DNA from: Streptomyces marinisediminis
Lineage (GTDB): Bacteria > Actinomycetota > Actinomycetes > Streptomycetales > Streptomycetaceae
DNA length: 64,000 nt
Assembly: GCF_026262575.1 (NCBI RefSeq)
Contig: NZ_JAPKFL010000004.1
Coordinates: 211,047-275,046, forward strand
Direction of reading: 5' to 3'
The notes beneath the pieces were generated by a model, which searched no databases, had not been told where the DNA came from, and saw nothing but the letters and a program-made list of their open reading frames with translations. The translations under genes and the position numbers were made by a program. Shown here one piece after another: positions 1-7,990 of this stretch. The first letter of the stretch is position 1, and every line of letters begins with the position of its first letter.

Positions 1-110
1 GACGAGGGTGCGGGCGACGCACCCGGGAGCGCACCCGGTGTGGTTACCCAGCCACATCGCCCGGTGCGGTGCGCGCCCCCCGCCGTGCACCCGTGCGCCC
101 CCGTGACCGA

Positions 111-133
111 CCACGTGCACCACCGTCACGTGG
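111..133. promoter_or_regulatory. CACGTG inverted repeat upstream of the primase-like gene
   Basis: CCACGTG (111-117) and CACGTGG (127-133) form an inverted repeat with a 9-nt spacer, about 75 bp before the start of the next gene. Each arm contains the palindrome CACGTG. It looks like an operator for a dimeric regulator, but no cognate protein can be named. Confidence 0.3.
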
Positions 134-207
134 TTGCCGTAACGTTGCGCCGCGCGGAACCACCCGGACGGCCGTAACCCCGGCCCGGCGGCGCAGTTGG
201 GATCTGC

Positions 208-933
208 GTGGAAGAGACGACCGCAGTCACTTTGGCCCCTGCGGCCCCGACGGCATCACCCCTGCGCCCCCCGGCGCCCGCCTCGGCGCCGCGCCCGGTG
301 CCCGGCCAACGCGGCGACACCCTGCTGGACCACGCCGTGCGCTACGCCGGCGAGCGGCACTGGGACGTACTGCCCGGAAGCTGGCTGGAGATCGTCGACG
401 GCGTGCCGCGCTGCGTCTGCCGGGAGGCGATGTGCCCCTCCCCCGGCGCGCACCCGCTCCGGTCGGCCTGGGCGGCGGAGACCGCGGGCAGCGGCCCCGG
501 CGCCCGCCGCCTGTGGGAGCGCACGCCGTTCGCCTCCGTGCTGCTGCCCACGGGCCGCACGTTCGACGCCGTGGACGTGCCGGAGGTCGCCGGGTGCCTG
601 GCGCTGGCCCGGATGGAGCGGCTGGACGTGCCGCTGGGCCCGGTGACGAGCACGCCGCACGGCCGCATGCTGTTCTTCGTCCTGCCGGGCGCGGCGGCGA
701 AGGCACCGGGCGTGATCCGCCGGCTGGGCTGGTCGCCCGGCGCGCTGGACCTCACGACGCGGGGCGACGGCGACTGGGTCGCCGCACCGCCGACGCGGGT
801 GGGCGCGCGCGGCTCCGTGCAGTGGGCCCGGCGCCCCACGGCCGCCAACCGCTGGCTGCCCGACGCGGACGCGCTGCTGCCACACCTGGCGTACGCGTGC
901 GGCCAGGAGGCCGCCACCTCCCGGGAGCGGTGA
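208..933 (+). CDS. Bifunctional DNA primase/polymerase-like protein
   Basis: 241 aa. The sequence resembles the short Streptomyces proteins annotated as bifunctional DNA primase/polymerase (N-terminal Prim-Pol-like domain only). Visible marks are HAVRYAGERHWDVLPGSWLE at the start of the domain, a Cys pair in CVCREAMCPSPGAHP (about residues 68-82, typical of this family), and the ending DADALLPHLAYACGQ. No helicase or other C-terminal domain is present, so replication activity is uncertain. The GTG start at 208 follows only a weak ribosome site (GGGAT). The first 30 residues are Ala/Pro-rich linker. It is monocistronic and preceded by the CACGTG inverted repeat. Family assignment is fairly sure; the biochemical role is unknown. 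Confidence 0.7.
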   Translation: MEETTAVTLAPAAPTASPLRPPAPASAPRPVPGQRGDTLLDHAVRYAGERHWDVLPGSWLEIVDGVPRCVCREAMCPSPGAHPLRSAWAAETAGSGPGARRLWERTPFASVLLPTGRTFDAVDVPEVAGCLALARMERLDVPLGPVTSTPHGRMLFFVLPGAAAKAPGVIRRLGWSPGALDLTTRGDGDWVAAPPTRVGARGSVQWARRPTAANRWLPDADALLPHLAYACGQEAATSRER

Positions 934-1388
934 GCACGCGGCGCCCCCGGCCACGGCACGCGAACGCCGCCCCTGCCGCCAGGCCATCCGCACCCCCGGG
1001 CCGAGGGCCGCCCGCCCAGGCAACCGCCCGCGCCGCTCGGGCAGACGCCCGCACCACCGCACCACCCGGGCCGACGGCCGCGCCGCCCGCACCGACGGCT
1101 GCCGCACCGCCGCCTGTACGCCCGCGTCCGGCACGACAGGACGCGGGCGCGAGCACCTGGGCCGTGACCACGACAACCCACCCGTGCCGCCCGGACCGCC
1201 GGGCCGGGCCGGGCCGACGGTCGGCGCCTGCGCCGCCCGTGCCGCCCGCGTCGACGACCACCCACCGGCTGCCCGTGCCGCCCCGGGCCGACGGCCGCCA
1301 CTTTGGCCCACGGCCCGGGGGCCTCGCGTCGACGCGCAGGGGAGCGTGCCGGGCGTCTCGCGCCCGCCGTCGGCCAAGCCCCGGTGCG
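934..1388. other. Intergenic stretch, no gene seen
   Basis: 455 bp of very GC-rich, Pro/Ala-codon-like sequence with imperfect repeats of GCCGACGGCCGC type. No reading frame here looks like a protein, and no clear terminator or RNA was found. It separates the primase-like gene from the convergent hydrolase gene. Confidence 0.5.
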
Positions 1389-2345
1389 TCAGCCGAGGTG
1401 GGGCACCGCGTCCGCCGGGAAGTGGCGGGCCAGGAACGGGTCGACCGCCCGGCGCCAGGCGGCGGGCTGGTCGTGGTGGACGAGGTGGCCCGCGTCGGCG
1501 ACCTCCGCGTACTCGCCGCGCGGCAGGACGCGCACCATCTCCTGCGCCTCCGCGCGGCCGAGTTCGCCGTCGACGCCGCGGACCACGAGCGCCGGGCAGC
1601 ACACCTGCGCCAGCTCGTCCCAGTGCGCGTCGTGCACCCACGCCTCGCGCGCCTGGAGCATCTGGCGGCGGGAGAACACCGGACGCCAGCCGTCGGCCCG
1701 CTCGGCCATGACCTCGGCGTAGAACTCGCCGCGGGAGGGGCTCGGGCGCTCCAGGACCGGGTCCTCCGCCCCGAACCAGCGCCGGACGTCGGCCAGCGTC
1801 GCGAAGGGCAGCGGCCAGGAGCGGAACCACGCCTCCCACTGGCGTTGGGAGTGCTCGCCCAGCGCGGACGCCCGCATGTCGCAGATGACCAGGGCGCGGA
1901 CCAGGTCCGGGCGGCGGGCGGCGAGCTGCCAGGCGGTGAGCGCACCCATGGAGTGGCCGATCAGCGCGACGGGGCCCAGCGCCAGTTGCTCGATCGCGGC
2001 CTCGGCGTCGTCGACGAACGCGTCCCGGTCGAACGGGCCGTGCTCGGGCTTGTCACTGCGGCCGTGGCCGCGCTGGTCGAGCCCGACGGCGCGGTAGCGG
2101 TCGGACAGCCAGCGGGCGGTGGGGGCCCAGTGGGACGCGCGCCCCATGAGCCCGTGCAGCAACAGCACGGCCGGCCCGGGCGGCCGCTCGCCGTCCGGCG
2201 CGCCCCGTCCGGGCGGGACGCCGGCCCGCGCGTCCGGGCCCGGCCCGGAGGCGCGCCGACCGGGCAGCACCTTGGGCGGATCGGTGTACTCCCAGGCGGC
2301 GAGCCGCAGCCCGCCCGAACCGGTGACATCGATGCGTCGCACCAT
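1389..2345 (-). CDS. Alpha/beta hydrolase
   Basis: 318 aa from ATG 2345. Alpha/beta-hydrolase fold: oxyanion strand VLLLHGLMGRASHW, the strand DQRGHGRSDKP, the nucleophile elbow GHSMG in LIGHSMGALTAWQ, an acid in VVRGVDGELG and the catalytic His in ADAGHLVHHDQP. The layout is that of epoxide-hydrolase/esterase-like enzymes; the substrate cannot be read from sequence. A Pro/Gly-rich insert precedes the first core strand. Starts at GTG 2357 (VSDRMVRR) or GTG 2384 are alternatives, the latter with an AGGGG site 5 nt upstream. No neighbouring gene suggests a pathway. Confidence 0.75.
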   Translation of the reverse strand: MVRRIDVTGSGGLRLAAWEYTDPPKVLPGRRASGPGPDARAGVPPGRGAPDGERPPGPAVLLLHGLMGRASHWAPTARWLSDRYRAVGLDQRGHGRSDKPEHGPFDRDAFVDDAEAAIEQLALGPVALIGHSMGALTAWQLAARRPDLVRALVICDMRASALGEHSQRQWEAWFRSWPLPFATLADVRRWFGAEDPVLERPSPSRGEFYAEVMAERADGWRPVFSRRQMLQAREAWVHDAHWDELAQVCCPALVVRGVDGELGRAEAQEMVRVLPRGEYAEVADAGHLVHHDQPAAWRRAVDPFLARHFPADAVPHLG

Positions 2346-2450
2346 CCGATCCGACACCCCCGTTCCCGCGTCCGTCGCAGTCACTGCCGCCCCTGCCGCT
2401 TCCTCGCCCGCCGCCCGGGGCACTGCCCGGACGCGCGACGCACACCCCAC

Positions 2451-3043
2451 GCTATCGAACGACCATTCGAACAGAGGGGAAAGCCACCCAACTTCCCTCG
2501 TACGTGTGACGGCTCACCACGGTTGACCGCCGCCCCCACGGGGAGAGACCTAGCGGGAGACGGGCGTCGCGCACAACCGGGAGGTACCGGGCGCCCGTGG
2601 GAGCGGCCCGGGACGCTCGGGGACTCGGGCCGCACCCGGAGGGGGCGGCGGGGAGCATGGCTCCGGCCGCGCACGGCGCCGGGGTCCTGACGTGTTCGGG
2701 GCACACCCTCCGCCCTCTTCTCGCTCGTGCCGGTGGACCGGCGTGCGGCCACTCACAGCCGACGTGGAGCCAACAGGGTGTCACGCCGCGCAGCCGTCCG
2801 GGCGCGTTCCGCTGAACTTCACCGGGAAGAGGCGGCCTTGACATCCCGTTCGCCGCGAACCGGCGAGGCCACCGCGCGCGGACCGCCCCCGGCCCGGCCG
2901 GGGCGGCTCTCGCCGGGCGAGCCGTCCCCGCCGGTCCGGTCGACGCCCACCGCCCGCGCCGCTTCCGCCGGTCCGGGGTCGTCTCCGGCGTGCCCGGCCG
3001 CCCGCCTCCCGACCGCTCCGCGCTCCCCCGCCGTCCAGCGCTC
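2451..3043. other. Intergenic stretch, no gene seen
   Basis: About 590 bp between the hydrolase and the metalloregulator, both on the minus strand. No convincing coding frame was found. The part next to the hydrolase (2452-2480) is less GC-rich and holds a direct repeat of GTTCGA (minus strand, 12-nt period), which could be promoter or operator DNA for the hydrolase. Confidence 0.4.
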
Positions 3044-3739
3044 CTACCGCCGGGCGACGAAGACGTGGGCCGCGATCTCGGCGCGCAGCTCCGCCGCCTC
3101 GCCGCCGCTGCCGACGTGGACGCCGCCGCCCGCGCCGGCCGTGGCCGTCACCACGGAGCCGGGCTGCACACCGGCGCGGCGCAGGGTGTACATGAGCTGC
3201 GCGTCCGTCTGGATCGGCTCGCCGATGCGCCGGACGACGACCGTGTTGCCGTCCGGGCCCGGCGCGAGGTCGGCCAGGCTCACCATCGCGTCCGCCAGGA
3301 ACGGCTCCCCGTCCGCCGTCTCGCCCAGCTCCTCCAGGCCCGGGATCGGGTTCCCGTACGGCGACTCCGTGGGGTGGCGCAGCAGCTCCAGCACGCGCCG
3401 CTCCACCGCCTCGCTCATCACGTGCTCCCAGCGGCACGCCTCGGCGTGCACCTGCTCCCACTCCAGCCCGATCACGTCGACCAGCAGGCACTCCGCCAGG
3501 CGGTGCTTGCGCATGACCCGGGTGGCCAGCTTGCGGCCCTCGGCCGTGAGCTCCAGGTGGCGGTCGCCCGCGACCGTCAGCAGGCCGTCGCGCTCCATGC
3601 GGGCGACCGTCTGGCTCACGGTGGGGCCGCTTTGGTCCAGCCGCTCGGCGATGCGGGCCCGCATGGGGACGACGCCCTCTTCCTCCAGCTCCAGAATGGT
3701 GCGGAGATACATCTCGGTGGTGTCGATGAGTCCTGACAT
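3044..3739 (-). CDS. dmdR1: DtxR-family divalent-metal-dependent repressor
   Basis: 231 aa, usual for DmdR/IdeR. The N-terminal winged helix contains TTEMYLRTILELEEEGVVP and the recognition region SGPTVSQTVARMERDGLL. The dimerisation/metal domain has the diagnostic HRLAECLLVDVIGLEW and EACRWEHVMSE with the ligand Cys/His/Glu residues. A C-terminal SH3-like FeoA domain follows (residues about 150-231). Members bind Fe(II) and repress siderophore and iron-uptake genes. The neighbouring SIS gene matches, from memory, the dmdR1 neighbourhood of S. coelicolor, hence the symbol. It is divergent from the SIS gene with a 120-bp shared spacer. No classical iron box was seen in that spacer. Confidence 0.9.
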   Translation of the reverse strand: MSGLIDTTEMYLRTILELEEEGVVPMRARIAERLDQSGPTVSQTVARMERDGLLTVAGDRHLELTAEGRKLATRVMRKHRLAECLLVDVIGLEWEQVHAEACRWEHVMSEAVERRVLELLRHPTESPYGNPIPGLEELGETADGEPFLADAMVSLADLAPGPDGNTVVVRRIGEPIQTDAQLMYTLRRAGVQPGSVVTATAGAGGGVHVGSGGEAAELRAEIAAHVFVARR

Positions 3740-3845
3740 CGCTGTACGTGCCCCTCGTCCGGTGCGGTGGCCCTGGCCTCAATTCTGACGCATCGCGCCG
3801 ACAACCGTTTCCGGCGGCACCCTGGTCCAGACCTGTGCGGTCCTC

Positions 3846-3851
3846 TACCGT
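3846..3851 (+). promoter_or_regulatory. Possible -10 element of a leaderless transcript
   Basis: TACCGT lies 8 nt before the ATG at 3860 and no Shine-Dalgarno sequence precedes that ATG. The spacing fits transcription starting at or next to the start codon, as is common in actinomycetes. No convincing -35 was identified. Confidence 0.35.
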
Positions 3852-3859
3852 GATGCCCC

Positions 3860-4615
3860 ATGAGCGCGAGCGAGCTTGCCGGGCGGTACTTCGACAGCGC
3901 GATCGACCTGCTGAGCGAGGTCAGGGACAAGGAGGCGGAGTCCGTCGCGGCGGCGGGTGCGCTGCTGGCGGACACCGTGGCGGCCGACGGCCGGCTGTTC
4001 GCCTGCGGCGCGGGCCACTCCTCCCTCGTCGCCCAGGACGTGGTGTACCGGGCGGGCGGCCTGGCCGTGCTGAACCTGCTGCCGGTGCCCGGCGCCGTGG
4101 GCGTCGACGTCGTCCCGGCGACGCTGGGCAGCGCGCTGGAGTGCGTGAGCGGGCTCGCGGACGCGGTGCTGGAGACCTCCCCGGCGCGCTCCGGTGACGT
4201 GCTCGTGGTCGTCTCGCTGTCCGGCCGCAACCCGCTGCCGGTGGAGCTGGCGTCCGGGGCGCGCGAGCGCGGGCTGCGCGTCGTCGGCGTCACCTCGGTC
4301 GCCTACGCGCACGGCACCCGCTCGCGGCACTCCTCGGGCACCTTCCTCAAGGACCACTGCGACGTCGTCCTCGACACCCGCGTCCCCGTCGGCGACGCGG
4401 TGCTCGAACACCCCGGCGTGCCCGCGCCCTTCGCGCCCGCCTCCACGGTGGTGGCCTGCGCGCTGCTCCAGGCCGCGGTGGCCGCGGCCACCGAGGAGCT
4501 GACCGCGCGCGGCCTCACCCCGCCGCTGCTGCGCTCGGGCAACGTGGACGGGGGGCACGCGTGGAACGAGCGGGTGATGGCCGACAACGCCGAGCGGATC
4601 TTCTACCGGCGCTGA
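3860..4615 (+). CDS. SIS-domain protein (UPF0309 type)
   Basis: 251 aa. A single sugar-isomerase (SIS) domain: LFACGAGHSSLVAQDVVYRAGG, the Ser-rich phosphosugar loop VLVVVSLSGRNPLPVELA (about residues 113-130) and VGVTSVAYA. The C-terminus ends GHAWNERVMADNAERIFYRR, typical of UPF0309-type proteins. These bind phosphosugars; the reaction in Streptomyces is unknown. No kinase or HTH domain is fused, so it is not an RpiR regulator. It may be translated from a leaderless transcript. Its end overlaps the convergent PAS gene by 13 bp. Confidence 0.85.
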   Translation: MSASELAGRYFDSAIDLLSEVRDKEAESVAAAGALLADTVAADGRLFACGAGHSSLVAQDVVYRAGGLAVLNLLPVPGAVGVDVVPATLGSALECVSGLADAVLETSPARSGDVLVVVSLSGRNPLPVELASGARERGLRVVGVTSVAYAHGTRSRHSSGTFLKDHCDVVLDTRVPVGDAVLEHPGVPAPFAPASTVVACALLQAAVAAATEELTARGLTPPLLRSGNVDGGHAWNERVMADNAERIFYRR

Positions 4616-6021
4616 GCGGGCGGCCGGTGCGGACCGCCGCGGGCCCCCCGCTCGCCGCGCACCGCCTGGGCCAGATCCACGGAGGCGGCGATGCGCACCG
4701 CGATGTCCTGCCCGTAGGTGAGGTCCGCCCGGTCGAAGCCGCGCCGGGCCGGGCCGCGCAGGAACGTCACGACGCCCAGCGTCCGGCCCCGGCTGCGCAG
4801 CGCCGTGCACATGCCGTACGCCGTCCCCTCCGGCCACGAGCGGGCCTGGGCCCACTCCGGCGAGGTGCTGCCGCCCGCGCCCGTGCGCACCGGCCCGCCG
4901 TGCTCGAACGCCTGGAGCGCCGGATGGTTGGCCATGTAGGGCACGGGGAGACCACTGTCCGGGTGCGGGTGCCAGTGCTCGTGCGCCCCGCCGGGAGCGT
5001 GCGCGGCGCGGACGAGCCGGGCACCCGCGGCCAGGTCGAGCAGTGCGTGGTCGGCGTAGCCCGCGAGGGCGAAGTCCAGGTGGACGGCGGCGGCCTCCAT
5101 CGGGTCCTCGCACTCGGCCGCCGCGCGCGCGGCCCGGTGGAGCTGGCTGTCCCGGAACCGGGTGCGCGCCGCCTGCTGCTCGGCGAGCTTGGCGTCGGTG
5201 ACGTCGTGGAAGAGCCACGCCACGCCCAGCGGCACCGGCTCCTCGGCCAGCGGCGAGGACAGCCGCAGGAAGCCGCTGCGCCAGCACCGGCGCAGCGGCG
5301 GCTCCACCGGGCCGTCGCCGCCGGGCCGCAGCGTCACCCACAGGTCGGCCGGCGCGGGCGGCGTGCCCTCGCCCAGCACGTGCTGGAGCGCGCCCTCCAG
5401 CTCCTCCAGGCCGTTGCCGAGCACGTCGCCCAGCGGGCGCCCCAGCAGGCCGCTGCGCCGCACCCCGAAGGCGCGGGCGGCGTGCGTGTTGACCACGGCG
5501 GGCCGCAGGTCGGCGTCGATGAGGACGACGCCCCAGGAGGCGTCGTCGAACAGCGCCTCGCTCAGCGCGATCGACCGCTCCAGGTCGATCTGGGCGTGCG
5601 CCTCGCTGAACGCGCAGTAGACGCCCGCCGGTTCGCCGGCGGCGTTGCGCACCCGCGAGGACTGGGTGCGCACCAGCACCCGGCCGCCGCCCTTGGTGAG
5701 CAGCGCGAACTCGTGCACCTGGCGGCCGGGCGCCGTCATCGCCGCCATGAGCCGCTCCTCGACGTCCTGCGCGTCGGCGTTGCGCACCGCCCAGCCGGCC
5801 ATGCCGCGCCGCCCGACCGCCTCCGCCGCGCTCCAGCCGAGCATGCGCTCGGCCTCCCGGTTCCAGTGGGTGACGACCCCGTCGGCGTCGAACGCGCACA
5901 GCGCGGCGTCCATACCGTCCAGCAGGGCGGCGAGCAGGCAGTCGCCACCCTGCTGGGCGGCAGGCCCCACCTCCGACTCGCCGGCCGCGGACTCGGAGTG
6001 GGTTTCAGGCTGAGCGGACAT
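4603..6021 (-). CDS. PAS-PAS-GAF sensory protein without output domain
   Basis: 472 aa from ATG 6021 (MSAQPETHSE). Two PAS domains in tandem: the first with FDADGVVTHWNREAERMLGW (about residues 50-70), the second with LIDADLRPAVVNTHAARAFG (about 190-210). A GAF-like domain follows, ending YGMCTALRSRGRTLGVVTFL. Streptomyces proteins of this layout often carry a PP2C phosphatase at the C-terminus; here the chain stops after the GAF domain with a basic tail, so it may act through partners. No membrane segment is visible, suggesting a cytosolic sensor. An upstream start at 6054 exists but would add only a basic leader. Confidence 0.75.
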   Translation of the reverse strand: MSAQPETHSESAAGESEVGPAAQQGGDCLLAALLDGMDAALCAFDADGVVTHWNREAERMLGWSAAEAVGRRGMAGWAVRNADAQDVEERLMAAMTAPGRQVHEFALLTKGGGRVLVRTQSSRVRNAAGEPAGVYCAFSEAHAQIDLERSIALSEALFDDASWGVVLIDADLRPAVVNTHAARAFGVRRSGLLGRPLGDVLGNGLEELEGALQHVLGEGTPPAPADLWVTLRPGGDGPVEPPLRRCWRSGFLRLSSPLAEEPVPLGVAWLFHDVTDAKLAEQQAARTRFRDSQLHRAARAAAECEDPMEAAAVHLDFALAGYADHALLDLAAGARLVRAAHAPGGAHEHWHPHPDSGLPVPYMANHPALQAFEHGGPVRTGAGGSTSPEWAQARSWPEGTAYGMCTALRSRGRTLGVVTFLRGPARRGFDRADLTYGQDIAVRIAASVDLAQAVRGERGARGGPHRPPAQRR

Positions 6022-6127
6022 CTGGCACCCCCGGGCCTTTCGTGCACGTTGCACACAGGATCATTCAACGCGAACGTGACCCAGCGCACAGCTTAATCCG
6101 AAAAATCGTTGCCCCCCTGAAATTCCC

Positions 6128-6158
6128 TTGCACGGGGGCCGGGGGCCCGCGTTACCGT
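6128..6158 (+). promoter_or_regulatory. Putative promoter of the 6171-6359 RNA element
   Basis: TTGCAC (6128-6133) and TACCGT (6153-6158) are separated by 19 bp, acceptable for a Streptomyces vegetative promoter. Transcription would begin near 6165, just before the extended ribosome-binding sequence. The sequence around 6150-6170 can also fold into small hairpins, so the promoter call is tentative. Confidence 0.4.
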
Positions 6159-6170
6159 GCGGGCACACGG

Positions 6171-6359
6171 GAAAGGAGGTGATCCGGTAGATGAGTGACC
6201 ACCGGACGCGTGAGGTGACTGCGGCCTGAGGCCGTTCGTCGCTCAACCAGCACGGTCGGCCTCGCCGGCCTAGATCCACGCAGTCACCCGGCCCGCGGGC
6301 TGCCGGTTCGTCCGACCGGCCCCGTCGCGATCCCCGCGACGCGGAGCAGCCCGCGGGCC
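6171..6359 (+). ncRNA. Candidate structured RNA / leader with extended anti-16S match
   Basis: GAAAGGAGGTGATCC (6171-6185) is a 15-nt exact complement of the Streptomyces 16S rRNA 3-prime end, far longer than an ordinary Shine-Dalgarno. A 12-codon ORF follows. Two large paired elements come next: GGTGACTGCG (6214-6223) with CGCAGTCACC (6279-6288), and a 14-bp stem 6290-6303 with 6346-6359. Inside the first is the hairpin CGGCC-TGA-GGCCG, whose loop is the stop codon of the ORF. Inside the second are CCGG..CCGG and GTCGCG..CGCGAC hairpins. This looks like a compact multi-hairpin RNA. The nearest downstream gene, pdxH, is on the opposite strand, so it is unlikely to be a cis leader. I do not recognise the family. 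Confidence 0.55.
6191..6229 (+). CDS. 12-residue peptide ORF (MSDHRTREVTAA)
   Basis: ATG 6191 lies 11 nt after the GGAGG core of the 15-nt 16S complement, followed by 12 codons and TGA 6227-6229. The start codon sits in the loop of a possible CCGGT/ACCGG hairpin, and the stop codon forms the loop of a CGGCC/GGCCG hairpin. Codons 8-11 form the left arm of the larger 10-bp stem, so a translating ribosome would open it. The arrangement resembles a leader peptide or translation-dependent switch. No run of one amino acid suggests attenuation by a particular tRNA. Confidence 0.45.
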   Translation: MSDHRTREVTAA

Positions 6360-6741
6360 GCTTCGCGTTCCCGTCCCCGCACGGCCGCCCGCGGCACGCG
6401 CCCACGAGGGCCACCTGACGGTGCAGGCGCCCTCCACCCGCACCGGCCTCCCCGGCGCCCGGCTCCGCCCGGCCGGGGCGCCGCGACCCACGCGGCGGGA
6501 CCCCGGGCCCCGCACGGCCCCGGGCACCGGCGGACCCGCGACGGCCCTGCCCCCGCGCATCGGGCGGCCCGGGGCAGGCGGGCCCGCCTCGTCGACGCGC
6601 ACCCGCCGCGCAGAACCCGGGCGCGCGGGCCGCACGGCGGACACCCCGCCCGGCGCGTGCGGCCGGGGCACGGCCGGGCCACGCGACGGACCGCGCCACC
6701 CCCACCGTCCCGCCGCTCCGCTGTGCTGGCGTGAGCGCCGC

Positions 6742-6772
6742 GGGCCGCGCCCGCCCGCGGCGGGCGCGGCCC
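6742..6772. terminator. GC-rich hairpin downstream of pdxH
   Basis: Arms 6742-6755 and 6759-6772 are perfect 14-nt complements with a 3-nt loop. It lies 59 bp past the pdxH stop on the minus strand and could also end transcripts coming from the 6171-6359 element. There is no U-run, as is usual for Streptomyces hairpin terminators. Confidence 0.6.
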
Positions 6773-6830
6773 GGGTCGCGCGCGGTTCGGGTGGCGGACG
6801 TCCGCCCCCGGCGGGCCGGTGCGGGCGGGG

Positions 6831-7679
6831 TCAGGGGGCGAGGCGCTCGATCGTCCAGGCGGTGTCGGTACGGCGGTAGCGGAGGCGGTCGTGGAGGCGG
6901 TTCTCCCGACCCTGCCAGAACTCCACCGTCTCGGGGGCGACCCGGTAGCCGCCCCACTCCGGAGGCGCCGGGACGTCCGCGCCCTCGGGGTAGCGCGCGG
7001 CCAGCGAGGCGTACAGCTCGTCCAGCTCCTCCCGGGAGGCGACCGCCGAGGACTGCCGGCTGGCCCACGCGCCGAGCTGCGAACCGTGCGGGCGGGTGCG
7101 GAAGTACGCCGTCGTCTCGGCCCGCCCCGTCCGCCGGGCCCGCCCGGAGACGACCACCTGGCGGGCGATGCCGTGCCACGGGAAGAGCAGCGAGACCCAG
7201 GGGTTGCCCTCGATGTCGCGGCCCTTGCGGGAGCCGTAGTGCGTGAAGAAGACGAAGCCGGCCCGGTCGTAGGCCTTGAGCAGCACCGTGCGGGAACCGG
7301 GCCGCCCCTCGGGGCCGACCGTCGACAGGACCATGGCGTTGGGCTCGTGCAGCCCGGCCGCTTCCGCGTCGTGGAACCAGTGGGCGAACTGCTCGAACGG
7401 TTCGGGCGCGAGGTCGGCTTCCCGCAGGCCCTCGTGCCGGTAGTGGGCCCGCATCGCCGCCGGGTCCAGGGCGCGCCGCGCCCGGCGAGCGGCGTGCTCG
7501 GCCGAGGACGCGGCGGCCTCCGCGAGCCGCGCCGCCTCGACGGCGTAGTCGGCGGGATGGGCGCGGTGGACCGGTGCGGCGTCGGAGGGGCCGGCTTCGG
7601 GCCCGGTGGAACCGGGCACGCCGCCGGGCGCGTCGTCGTGGGCGTCGTGGGCGTCAGAGGCGTCGGACACGCGCCTCAT
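6831..7679 (-). CDS. pdxH: Pyridoxamine/pyridoxine 5'-phosphate oxidase
   Basis: FMN enzyme that oxidises PNP or PMP to pyridoxal 5'-phosphate. The conserved core starts at [20 protein letters not shown] (about residue 76) and includes [52 protein letters not shown], the [12 protein letters not shown] segment, and the ending [19 protein letters not shown], with RLAP at the C-terminus as in the family. The first 75 residues (Asp/His/Ala-rich, then an Ala-rich helix) are not part of the usual 210-235 aa enzyme, so the true start may lie downstream; no good ribosome site supports ATG 7679. Divergent from the citrate synthase gene. Confidence 0.9.
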   Translation of the reverse strand: MRRVSDASDAHDAHDDAPGGVPGSTGPEAGPSDAAPVHRAHPADYAVEAARLAEAAASSAEHAARRARRALDPAAMRAHYRHEGLREADLAPEPFEQFAHWFHDAEAAGLHEPNAMVLSTVGPEGRPGSRTVLLKAYDRAGFVFFTHYGSRKGRDIEGNPWVSLLFPWHGIARQVVVSGRARRTGRAETTAYFRTRPHGSQLGAWASRQSSAVASREELDELYASLAARYPEGADVPAPPEWGGYRVAPETVEFWQGRENRLHDRLRYRRTDTAWTIERLAP

Positions 7680-7990
7680 CCTGCATCATGGCGCTCCCGG
7701 CCCGTCCGGCTGGTGGGCGAGTCTGCCCGCTTCGCCCGGGCTTCACACCTGGCCGGACCCAATCGCCGCGTGTGCCATTCCTCACGCCCGAGCCCGGGGT
7801 AACGAACCGGCCGAAATCGCCGCCCGTCGAGGTGTGGGGCGCCCGGACCGGGGCTATCGTGTTCGATCGCGCCCGAGACTGGGAGGACCACCAGCTCAGA
7901 CCGCGCCACCCAGGATTCCGGCGACGGACCGCCAGCCCGGACGGCACCCGGGCGGCGGAGCCGTTCCGACCCATCACGAGGAGCCGCCTG

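Noticed and set aside
69..2690. Very long plus-strand open frame (873 codons)
   Set aside because: It runs antisense through the alpha/beta hydrolase and has Arg/Pro/Ala shadow composition without any family motif; an artefact of high GC.
3740..3859. Iron-box (DmdR operator) in the dmdR1-SIS spacer
   Set aside because: No TTAGGTTAGGC-like 19-bp palindrome is present.
3845..5899. Long minus-strand frame (684 codons) opposite the SIS gene and out of phase with the PAS gene
   Set aside because: Arg/Gly-rich shadow; the frames with real SIS and PAS motifs are the true genes.
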